Shown: in pieces, positions 1 through 5,829 of the stretch | How positions within the stretch are numbered: position 1 is the stretch's first letter | Layout: each line of letters opens with the position of its first letter | DNA from: Leptofilum sp050292445 | GTDB lineage: Bacteria > Chloroflexota > Anaerolineae > Promineifilales > Promineifilaceae | Direction: 5' to 3' | Length of the DNA stretch: 15,283 bases | Assembly: GCA_050292445.1 (NCBI GenBank) | Contig: JBNKLQ010000144.1 | Coordinates: 1 to 15,283 of the forward strand | Made by a program: the position numbers and the translations under genes | The notes under the pieces: generated by a model | The model's input: only the letters and a program-made list of their open reading frames with translations | Database searches by the model: none | What the model was told of the DNA's origin: nothing

Positions 1-1244
1 GTGCCAAAAATGAACGCCAGCGAGAAAAAGCTCAACGCCGCAAAAAAGCCAACGTGCGTTTTGCGCCGCCGCCAGCCGCCTAACACCCCAATCGCAGCCA
101 AAAAGAGGGGCAAGATACCCAGGTAAATGGCCCCTTCGACGTAATTTTTGATGCCCCATTCGGTATTGGTTTTGGCTTCACCATAATAATTCTGGCTCAA
201 AGCGACTTCTTCGCCGTTGAACACGTCTGTGTAGCTGTGGTGGGTGGGGTTGCCAAAAAAGTTGGGCAGCGCCAGCGTCAGCACCCGGCGGGGCTTGAAG
301 GCATAATCAACCACTTCGTCGTAACTGGCTGATTCCTGGCGAAAGTTGACCTGCCCCAGCTCAAACAGCGGCACCAACTGCACTGCGCCCAGCATAAGGC
401 CGAGGAGGACCATTGCGGCGAGGGAACTGCCAGTTTTCAGTAATCGGTTATCAGTAATCAGTGGACGGGTTTGCCACCAGGCGGTTCCCATCCGCCAAAC
501 TGCGTAGGCGGCCATGACGAGGAGGGTGTAGATGGTAAATTCAATGTGCCCCGCCAGAATCTGCACCCCCAGTGCCACCGCCCCCAGTCCAACCCACCAG
601 AAAGTTTTACTGTTTGACTTTTCACTGTTTACTGAATACTGCTCACCGATTAGCGAATACTGATTACGGATTACCTTCTCTATGCAGGCCAGCAGCAGCG
701 GCAGCCACACCACCGCACCGCTAATCATGGGAAAAACGGCCGCACTAATCACCAGATACGCACCGCCCTGGAACACCAATCCGGCAATGAAGGCACTGGC
801 ACGGCGGAGGTTGAGGATACGGCCGTAAACATACATCAACGCCCCCGCCAACCAAATTTGGCTCACGGTATACCAGCCATACGCTTTGGCCAATGGCAAA
901 ATGAGAAACAGCAGGCTAAATGGATAATACGCCCCGTGCTGCCCCGCCGCTAAAAACGGCACCCCGGCAAACAAGTTTGGGTTCCACAAAGGGATATCAC
1001 GGGCAAAAATCGTTTCCCGCACAAACTGCTTCCAAGCATAATTTTGGATGATGAGATCGCTGATGAGGGGATTGTGTGGCTGGGTCAAGCCGAACTCACT
1101 GGCATAGGCCGACCAGGGTGCCCATTGATACAAGTTGTCCACCGGCAGCATTGTTTGGCCGCCCAGCGTCACGCCGCCAAACAACAGCAGCGGCAGCAGC
1201 AAAAAGCCCAGCAAGAACAACAAATCAGTACGGAATCGTTTCAT
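1..1244 (-). CDS. YfhO-like multi-spanning membrane protein, 3' end outside the window
   Basis: An open frame runs on the minus strand from an ATG at 1244 to the left edge (about 414 residues, no stop), so the C-terminal part is missing. Residues 8-28 form a hydrophobic N-terminal helix. They are followed by an extracytoplasmic-type loop containing PVDNLYQWAPW and then IPLWNPNLFAGVPF...GQHGAYYPFS (about 84-110). This WNP...G.P...YP pattern is typical of YfhO/GT-C-like membrane proteins, a family linked in some bacteria to glycosylation of cell-surface polymers. Several further hydrophobic segments follow (about 112-130, 140-185, 213-235, 275-290 and 370-410). Residues about 190-211 and 260-272 are hydrophilic insertions encoded by 7-bp repeats. 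No Shine-Dalgarno sequence is visible and a hairpin lies directly before the ATG. The membrane-protein call is firm. The YfhO assignment is by motif only, and the substrate is unknown. Confidence 0.72.
   Translation of the reverse strand, partial: MKRFRTDLLFLLGFLLLPLLLFGGVTLGGQTMLPVDNLYQWAPWSAYASEFGLTQPHNPLISDLIIQNYAWKQFVRETIFARDIPLWNPNLFAGVPFLAAGQHGAYYPFSLLFLILPLAKAYGWYTVSQIWLAGALMYVYGRILNLRRASAFIAGLVFQGGAYLVISAAVFPMISGAVVWLPLLLACIEKVIRNQYSLIGEQYSVNSEKSNSKTFWWVGLGAVALGVQILAGHIEFTIYTLLVMAAYAVWRMGTAWWQTRPLITDNRLLKTGSSLAAMVLLGLMLGAVQLVPLFELGQVNFRQESASYDEVVDYAFKPRRVLTLALPNFFGNPTHHSYTDVFNGEEVALSQNYYGEAKTNTEWGIKNYVEGAIYLGILPLFLAAIGVLGGWRRRKTHVGFFAALSFFSLAFIFG
431..465. repeat. Degenerate heptanucleotide tandem array (5 units)
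   Basis: Five 7-bp units are read on the plus strand: CAGTTTT, CAGTAAT, CGGTTAT, CAGTAAT, CAGTGGA. The array lies inside the YfhO-like gene and encodes roughly residues 260-272. Its consensus, CAGTAAT, is the reverse complement of the unit in the array at 613-675, so the two face each other. For example, TAATCGGT at 441-448 is complementary to ACCGATTA at 645-652. Confidence 0.8.
613..675. repeat. Degenerate heptanucleotide tandem array (9 units)
   Basis: Nine consecutive 7-bp units on the plus strand each end in ACT or a close variant (ACC, AGC, ACG): TTTGACT, TTTCACT, GTTTACT, GAATACT, GCTCACC, GATTAGC, GAATACT, GATTACG, GATTACC. The total of 63 bp is divisible by three, so the array stays in frame within the YfhO-like gene. 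The encoded protein (residues about 190-211) shows a matching 7-residue periodicity, NQYSLIG/EQYSVNS/EKSNSKT. It resembles the short tandemly repeated heptamers known from cyanobacterial genomes. Confidence 0.85.
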
Positions 1245-1247
1245 AAC

Positions 1248-1285
1248 TAAAAAGAAGTTCAACTTCTTTGAGAAGTTGAACTTCT
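1248..1285 (-). terminator. 15-bp perfect hairpin with T tract, abutting the YfhO-like start codon
   Basis: AGAAGTTCAACTTCT at 1253-1267 is the exact reverse complement of 1271-1285, with a 3-nt loop. On the minus strand the stem is followed by five T residues (plus-strand A 1249-1253) and then the ATG at 1244. It therefore fits a Rho-independent terminator for the response-regulator transcript, although the stem is AT-rich (5 of 15 pairs are GC). Each arm is itself an almost perfect palindrome (AGAAGTT-C-AACTTCT), so a protein-binding site is an alternative. Confidence 0.6.
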
Positions 1286-1331
1286 GAAAATTGTATCAAA
1301 ATGTTAGGGGGATAAAAAACGGAAGTCAGAC

Positions 1332-2201
1332 CTACAGCCGATGATTGGCCAACGCCGCAAAAAGGTCTTCCATACTCTTGCCCTGGAATTGACGCGAAGA
1401 AACGGCCGATACATGCACCGTCAGCCGCTCAGACTCTGGCAGCTCATGTAGCCGCTGCCGATCCAGCGCCGGATAAAAATATTGAATGGAAGGATGGAGC
1501 CGCACCATGCACCGCTCTGCCAGCTTTTGGCAAAGTTCGGCCGTCGTTAAAATGATAAAATCGCCAGAATCAGCATGCCCCACAAATGAATCACCCGCGC
1601 CGCTTTCCTGCACGGCATTGGCAATCATGAGCGTTACGGCCCGCGACACATCATCGGCGGCCACAAAGCCAAACTTATCACGGAACTTATTCAGGCCGCG
1701 AATACCCGCCATTACGACACCCCAATCCGACTGGTTCAGCAGTTGAGCCAGTTGTTCACGCACCAGCGTGCCTTCCGGCAGACCAGTGACCGGGTTTAGC
1801 AATGTGCTCATCTGTGCCCGGCGCAGCGCATTGCGCACGCGCAACCGCAATTCTTGAATATCAAAAGGCTTGGTAATGTAATCGACCGCGCCAAGCTCCA
1901 ATCCAGCAAGCTTATCTTCCCGCTCCCGCTTTTCTGTAAGAAAAATAACGGGAACATGCTGTGTTTTGCGCGAACGCCGGAGCTGGCGGCACACTTCGTA
2001 GCCATCAATGTCAGGCAAGCGAATATCCAGGACGACAACATCTGGCACGTCCTCCGTGATGCCAGTCACACCATCGTGCCCGCGAGAAGCTACGGAAACC
2101 GAGTACCCTTGAACACGAAAATAGGCGCGAAGCATTTCGGCCAGATCGTTGTCATCTTCAACAATAAAGATTTTTTGACTGTTTTTATCTACTTCATTCA
2201 T
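1332..2201 (-). CDS. Response regulator with REC domain and degenerate GGDEF domain
   Basis: A 289-residue two-domain protein. Residues 10-127 are a CheY-like receiver domain with the full phosphorylation set: acidic residues E15-D16-D17, phosphoacceptor D59 (VVLDIRLPDIDG), T89 and K111 in the YITKPF motif. Residues about 133-285 match the GGDEF fold, with NPVTGLPEG (136-144) corresponding to the usual D.LTGL.NR start. The active-site motif GGDEF is replaced by DSGDF (211-215) and the R.GGDEF arginine is absent, so cyclic-di-GMP synthesis is unlikely. It may instead bind a nucleotide or act as a protein-interaction output. No Shine-Dalgarno sequence is visible before the ATG. It lies downstream of a V4R gene on the same strand with a 109-bp gap, and no histidine kinase is adjacent. 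The receiver call is firm and the degenerate GGDEF call is good. Confidence 0.85.
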   Translation of the reverse strand: MNEVDKNSQKIFIVEDDNDLAEMLRAYFRVQGYSVSVASRGHDGVTGITEDVPDVVVLDIRLPDIDGYEVCRQLRRSRKTQHVPVIFLTEKREREDKLAGLELGAVDYITKPFDIQELRLRVRNALRRAQMSTLLNPVTGLPEGTLVREQLAQLLNQSDWGVVMAGIRGLNKFRDKFGFVAADDVSRAVTLMIANAVQESGAGDSFVGHADSGDFIILTTAELCQKLAERCMVRLHPSIQYFYPALDRQRLHELPESERLTVHVSAVSSRQFQGKSMEDLFAALANHRL

Positions 2202-2218
2202 AAGGATTTAAGGGGTAT

Positions 2219-2287
2219 TCAACTATCTTCAAGCAAACTTCTAGCGATTTCATCAGGGCCTATCTTGGCACCAACAATGATCTCCAT
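2219..2287 (-). CDS. Possible 22-residue small ORF between the V4R gene and the response regulator
   Basis: On the minus strand, ATG at 2287 opens a 22-codon frame ending in TGA at 2219-2221 (peptide MEIIVGAKIGPDEIARSLLEDS). It occupies most of the 109-bp gap between the V4R gene and the response regulator and ends 17 nt before the latter's ATG. An in-frame TAA lies just upstream, so it is not a longer broken gene. The peptide has a plausible helix-like C-terminal half. Only a weak purine stretch (AAAGCAAG) precedes the start, and a frame of this length can occur by chance. Function is unknown; it could be a leader peptide, a real microprotein or noise. Confidence 0.25.
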   Translation of the reverse strand: MEIIVGAKIGPDEIARSLLEDS

Positions 2288-2310
2288 CTTGCTTTATGAT
2301 TGTTGAAAAA

Positions 2311-2946
2311 CTACTTTATCGGCTCTTTATCAATCTTGAACACGCAGGCTTCGGCTCCAGCTGCGTGACACTGAATTTCATCAACGCGAAATTCCAGACC
2401 ACCGCTTACCCACCGCAACGTTTCCTGCAAAATACCCACCGCAATATAACAGATGGACCGATCCGCATGCTGCCCCCAGCACATAGAGCAGCGGTCAATC
2501 GTGTACAAAAAGTGGTCATCCATCTCCTCTACGTGACTGGTTTGGTCACTAAACTGCGTGAAAATGCGAGCCACAGCAGGAATACCGATTTTGAGCTTGG
2601 TTTTGAGCGGCAGCACCTTGAAGGCCAAATCACTGACGCCTGCCAGCGCGCCAAATTGGCGCAACCCTCGCGAAAAGATGGCACGGCCGCTGCGAAGCGC
2701 CAGCCCACGGCCACCGCGTGGCCCATAAATCTCTTCCAAACCGCGATTGATATTGCTAATGTTAGCAAAGTCAAATTCACGTTCCAGGTTATCGGGAGGG
2801 GCATTTTGGATATATTTGTGCAGCTCGATGAGGTTAAGCAGGGCATTTAAGCCGTTACGGCCCATAACTTCTTCGAGTGATATTAACATAATGCGTCCCA
2901 TCTTGTTGGGGTAATAATAATTACTTAGTGGGACCAAGTCTCTCAC
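2311..2946 (-). CDS. V4R (4-vinyl reductase-type) small-molecule-binding domain protein
   Basis: A 211-residue protein. I chose the GTG at 2946 because GGAGG lies 5 nt upstream; a TTG at 3027 and an ATG at 2901 are alternatives. It opens with YYYPNKMGRIML.SLEEVMGRNGLNALLNL. The C-terminal half matches the V4R fold, with cysteines at about 153, 156, 166, 193 and 201 (RCSMCWG...SICY...IQCHAAGAEACVFKI). V4R domains occur in XylR-type aromatic sensors, BchJ and other hydrocarbon-binding or possibly metal-binding proteins. Here the domain stands alone without a DNA-binding or kinase partner in the same chain. It precedes a REC/pseudo-GGDEF regulator on the same strand, so the two may work in one signalling route (inference). 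The ligand is unknown. Confidence 0.8.
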   Translation of the reverse strand: MRDLVPLSNYYYPNKMGRIMLISLEEVMGRNGLNALLNLIELHKYIQNAPPDNLEREFDFANISNINRGLEEIYGPRGGRGLALRSGRAIFSRGLRQFGALAGVSDLAFKVLPLKTKLKIGIPAVARIFTQFSDQTSHVEEMDDHFLYTIDRCSMCWGQHADRSICYIAVGILQETLRWVSGGLEFRVDEIQCHAAGAEACVFKIDKEPIK

Positions 2947-2970
2947 AAAAGCCTCCGAAGCCAGCTTAAG

Positions 2971-3000
2971 TTGATAAGATGATTGCTGCACATTTGACAA
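2971..3000 (-). promoter_or_regulatory. Candidate promoter for the V4R gene
   Basis: On the minus strand, TTGTCA (2995-3000) and TATCAA (2971-2976) are separated by 18 nt, about 25 nt upstream of the GTG start. An alternative pair is TTGTGT (3022-3027) with TATACT (3000-3005) at 16-nt spacing. Neither is a full consensus match, but both lie in the AT-rich divergent region shared with the beta-glycosidase gene. Confidence 0.35.
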
Positions 3001-3103
3001 GTATAACAGCAGATAATTTTTACACAAAGATTATCATTTGGGTAGACAATAAATAGGAGTATTGTCCAGGGCGGGGTTACGATCTTACTTGCGATAAATG
3101 AAT

Positions 3104-3136
3104 TTGGCAGTGGATAACGGCCGTGCCATAATGGCA
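3104..3136 (+). promoter_or_regulatory. Promoter of the beta-glycosidase gene with overlapping palindromic operator candidate
   Basis: TTGGCA (3104-3109) and CATAAT (3127-3132) are separated by 17 nt, each with 5 of 6 consensus bases, and TGC precedes the -10 box (extended -10 type). The spacer holds an ACGGCCGT octamer (3117-3124). A 13-bp palindrome, TGCCAT-A-ATGGCA (3124-3136), covers the -10 box and is well placed for a repressor. The predicted transcript start is near 3139, giving a leader of about 50 nt. Confidence 0.6.
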
Positions 3137-3190
3137 GGTGGCAGGTAAATAAGCTTGCATGTCGGCATATTATTTTAATTGGAGCAAAAT

Positions 3191-4597
3191 ATGGCACAGG
3201 CACAACTGTTGTTTCCGCAGGATTTTTTGTGGGGAACGGCAACGGCCGCTTTTCAGGTAGAAGGCAATAATACAAACAGTGATTGGTGGGCTTGGGAGCA
3301 GGCAAACGGCCGTATCCTGCACAACCATAAATCAGGGCTGGCCAGCAACTGGTGGGCCAACGCCGAGCAAGATTTGGACATTGCCGCCGAGATGGGCACC
3401 AACGCCCACCGGCTCTCGCTGGAGTGGAGCCGCATTGAGCCAGAACCAAGCGTCTTTGACGAGGCTGCCCTGGCTCGTTACCGGGAAATTTTGCAAGGAA
3501 TGCACAACCGGGGCATCGAGCCAATGGTGACGCTGCACCACTTTAGCAATCCGCTGTGGCTGGTGGAAAAAGGGGATTTTAACAGCAAGATCGTGGTGGA
3601 ATATTTCCAGCGCTACACGGCCAAGGTGGTAGACGTGCTGGGCGACCTCATCCCAAAATGGATCACCATCAACGAGCCGATGGTGTACGTATTTATGCGC
3701 TACCTATCCGGGGATTTTCCCCTGGGCCAGCACAGCGGCTGGCAGGGAGCGATGGGAGCCATTCCTAATTTATTGAACTGCCACGCAGCCGCCTATCACA
3801 CGATTAAAGAGCGTCTGCCTCAGGCGCTGGTGGGGGTGGCTAAAAACATGGCGGTGCTGCAAGCGCGTCCCGGCAGTTCGCCGCTGAGCCGCTGGTGGGC
3901 GGGGCGGCTGGATTGGTTGTTTAACCGGATGTGGCTGGATTCGATGGCTAACGGCCGTCTCTATTTCCCCGTCGGCCGCCGCACCATTCCTAATTTAGCA
4001 GGCAGCTTCGATTTCATCGGTCTGAATTATTACACACGTTTTTATGTTAACTTTCCACCGTTTGGCGAACTGCTCTCTGAAGAGTGGGAGCCGGGTGCAG
4101 TGGTGAGCGATGGTAATTATGGCGAGGTTTATCCGGACGGGCTGTTCCCGCTAATTGAGTCGCTGCTGCCGTACAAAAAGCCAATCTACATCACGGAAAA
4201 TGGCGTGCCGGATAAAGATGATCGGTTACGGCCGTCTTTCCTCATGACCCATTTGCGCGAAGTATGGCGAGCGCTCAGCTTTTGCTACCCGGTGATGGGC
4301 TACTACCATTGGAGCCTGGTGGACAACTTTGAATGGGATCGCGGCTGGACGCAGCGTTTTGGCCTGATCGGGCTGAACCCTGAGACACAGGAACGGACGC
4401 TGCGGGCAAGCGGCCGTTTATACCAGGACATCTGCCACAGCCGCAGCCTCACCAGCCGCCAGGCCGAAAAATACGCGCCCGAACTGCTGCAAACGATTTT
4501 TAGAGGAGGCGATCCATCTGATAATCGAGCTGATTTTGAAGCATTCTTAGCGGCCGTACCTGATGTGGAACCGATGGAAGAAGATCGGCTAGAATAA
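3191..4597 (+). CDS. Glycoside hydrolase family 1 beta-glycosidase (beta-glucosidase-like)
   Basis: A 468-residue cytoplasmic-type GH1 enzyme with no signal peptide, expected to hydrolyse beta-glucosides or beta-galactosides with retention of configuration. I chose the ATG at 3191 because GGAG lies 6 nt upstream; a TTG at 3179 would add only four residues. It contains the N-terminal signature FLWGTATAAFQVEG (about 12-25, Q22), THH.-type VTLHHFSNP (about 113-121), acid/base E162 in TINEP, GLNYYT (about 277-282), nucleophile E336 in YITENG, and YYHWSLVDNFEW near 380. NNTNSDWWAWE and HRLSLEWSRIEP resemble the archaeal/thermophile branch of GH1. Length is normal for the family and all key residues are present. 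It has its own promoter and is followed after 5 nt by a small membrane protein gene. Exact substrate cannot be read from the sequence. Confidence 0.93.
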   Translation: MAQAQLLFPQDFLWGTATAAFQVEGNNTNSDWWAWEQANGRILHNHKSGLASNWWANAEQDLDIAAEMGTNAHRLSLEWSRIEPEPSVFDEAALARYREILQGMHNRGIEPMVTLHHFSNPLWLVEKGDFNSKIVVEYFQRYTAKVVDVLGDLIPKWITINEPMVYVFMRYLSGDFPLGQHSGWQGAMGAIPNLLNCHAAAYHTIKERLPQALVGVAKNMAVLQARPGSSPLSRWWAGRLDWLFNRMWLDSMANGRLYFPVGRRTIPNLAGSFDFIGLNYYTRFYVNFPPFGELLSEEWEPGAVVSDGNYGEVYPDGLFPLIESLLPYKKPIYITENGVPDKDDRLRPSFLMTHLREVWRALSFCYPVMGYYHWSLVDNFEWDRGWTQRFGLIGLNPETQERTLRASGRLYQDICHSRSLTSRQAEKYAPELLQTIFRGGDPSDNRADFEAFLAAVPDVEPMEEDRLE

Positions 4598-4602
4598 ATT
4601 TT

Positions 4603-5175
4603 ATGAGTCCGCGTAAAGCAAAAATTATCACAGCCGCCATAGTTAGCAGCTTATTGATCTGTGGGCTGGTTAGCTATGTATTGATACTAAGGAGTTGTTT
4701 CTTCTTGAATTGCGTTGAAGATCGCTCATTTAATGCTTTGGATCTGGAAATACCATCAGAACTGTTTCCCCCTGAAGCTTCTGTTACTGGAATACATCGC
4801 CCTTCTTCCTCACAGGGGGCTTTTGAGTCCTCCAGGATGTCATTTCATTGGCGATCAGGGAATAGCGGCGCGGGATATGATGTATGGCGCTTCAGAACAG
4901 AAAAAGAAGCGTCACGAACTTTTCTGGCTGAGTCGGGAGGATCTGTTTACGATAGAAAAAGCTCTGACTTTTACAATAGTGCAATTGCTGATGAGTTTTC
5001 GGTTGGCTGTGGGATGATAAGGGGTTTAGGCTATCGATGTAACATGTCAGCCAGATATCAAGAATATGCTGTCAATTTAAATTCTACAATTGATGGTGAA
5101 ATGACGCATGAAATGTTCAACGAGGCCATTATTTTCATTGATGAGCAAATGGAATACTACTTGTATGAAGAATAG
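4603..5175 (+). CDS. Membrane-anchored hypothetical protein
   Basis: A 190-residue protein I do not recognise. Residues about 7-29 are a single hydrophobic helix after a basic N-terminus (SPRKAK), which predicts an N-in signal anchor with the rest outside. C20 follows LLI rather than a proper lipobox, so lipidation is doubtful. Further cysteines at 32 and 37 and two more near GCGMIRGLGYRC could form disulfides in an extracytoplasmic domain. The start is 5 nt after the glycosidase stop with no clear Shine-Dalgarno sequence, suggesting translational coupling. Base composition is visibly richer in A and T than the flanking genes, and there is no ACGGCCGT octamer, which hints at recent acquisition. 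No function is proposed. Confidence 0.65.
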   Translation: MSPRKAKIITAAIVSSLLICGLVSYVLILRSCFFLNCVEDRSFNALDLEIPSELFPPEASVTGIHRPSSSQGAFESSRMSFHWRSGNSGAGYDVWRFRTEKEASRTFLAESGGSVYDRKSSDFYNSAIADEFSVGCGMIRGLGYRCNMSARYQEYAVNLNSTIDGEMTHEMFNEAIIFIDEQMEYYLYEE

Positions 5176-5202
5176 TCTAGTTGCCAAATAGCTTACAAAC
5201 AG

Positions 5203-5232
5203 TTGCAATTTGCAGCCAATAAAATTTATAAT
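5203..5232 (+). promoter_or_regulatory. Promoter of the toxin-antitoxin operon
   Basis: TTGCAA (5203-5208) and a perfect TATAAT (5227-5232) are separated by 18 nt. This places a transcript start near 5239 and a leader of about 37 nt before the antitoxin ATG. No clear palindromic operator was seen in this short region. Confidence 0.6.
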
Positions 5233-5275
5233 GCAGGCATTCATCTTTAAATCTCGCATTTCAGGAGAACAATTC

Positions 5276-5536
5276 ATGTCTAACGTCACGATACAAGCAC
5301 GGGTTAGCCCGGAGCTAAAAGAACAAGCCGAAGCCGTTTTCACTGCAATTGGCATGACAACGGCCGAAGCGATTCGCGTCTTCCTCATGCAATCCGTCAA
5401 CAGTGGTGGGTTGCCCTTTCAACCTACAGCAAAGATTCCCAATGTAGAAACCGTTGCTGCTATCATGGAACTTGAAAATGGTGGTGGTGAACGCTTTGAA
5501 ACGGCCGAAGATTTGTTTACCAATTGGCATAGCTGA
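5276..5536 (+). CDS. RelB/DinJ family antitoxin
   Basis: An 86-residue protein starting at MSNVTIQARVSPELKEQAEAVFTAIGMTTAEAIRVFL. This is a clear RelB/DinJ ribbon-helix-helix N-terminus, which in this family dimerises and binds the operon's own operator. The C-terminal half (from about residue 50) should wrap and neutralise the toxin. I chose the ATG at 5276 over upstream starts because AGGAG (5263-5267) lies 8 nt before it. It is followed by the toxin gene after a 3-nt gap, the usual arrangement of a type II module. Autorepression is expected from the family. Confidence 0.9.
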   Translation: MSNVTIQARVSPELKEQAEAVFTAIGMTTAEAIRVFLMQSVNSGGLPFQPTAKIPNVETVAAIMELENGGGERFETAEDLFTNWHS

Positions 5537-5539
5537 CCA

Positions 5540-5812
5540 ATGTCCCTCACCATTCAGCAATCCACCCAGTTTCGGCGAGATGTAAAACGACTCAAACGAC
5601 AAGGGGCTGATCTGAAACAACTGGAAACAATTATCAAACAACTTGTAACACAAAACCCTTTAGCCGAACGGTATCGTGACCATTCTTTGGTAGGGAATTG
5701 GAAGGGATTTCGAGAGTGCCACATCCAGCCCGACTGGCTGCTTATCTATCGCATCGAAGATGAAGAACTCCAGCTTGCCAGAACAGGCAGCCACGCCCAA
5801 CTGTTCAAATAA
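5540..5812 (+). CDS. YafQ family mRNA interferase toxin
   Basis: A 90-residue RelE/ParE-superfamily toxin. The C-terminal stretch YRDHSLVGNWKGFRECHIQPDWLLIYRI...RTGSHAQLF follows E. coli YafQ (DHPLQGSWKGYRDAHVEPDWILIY...RTGTHAALF) almost residue by residue. The catalytic set aligns: H48, H61, D65, H85 and the C-terminal F89, so the enzyme appears intact. YafQ cleaves mRNA in the ribosome when its DinJ antitoxin is degraded. The start lies 3 nt after the antitoxin stop without an independent strong Shine-Dalgarno sequence, so coupled translation is likely. Confidence 0.92.
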   Translation: MSLTIQQSTQFRRDVKRLKRQGADLKQLETIIKQLVTQNPLAERYRDHSLVGNWKGFRECHIQPDWLLIYRIEDEELQLARTGSHAQLFK

Positions 5813-5829
5813 TCTCCGGTCTCTTAATC

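Noticed and set aside
431..675. CRISPR-like array
   Set aside because: Units are only 7 bp, contiguous without spacers, inside a coding frame, and no cas genes are present.
1044..1250. 68-codon plus-strand frame ending in Gln-rich sequence
   Set aside because: It is antisense to the N-terminal part of the YfhO-like gene, whose Leu-rich helix reads as poly-Gln on this strand.
1253..1285. Terminal inverted repeats of an insertion sequence
   Set aside because: The arms are separated by only 3 bases and there is no transposase or target duplication.
2296..2850. 184-codon plus-strand frame opposite the V4R gene
   Set aside because: No recognisable family or ribosome binding site; the opposite strand has clear V4R motifs, so this is an antisense shadow.
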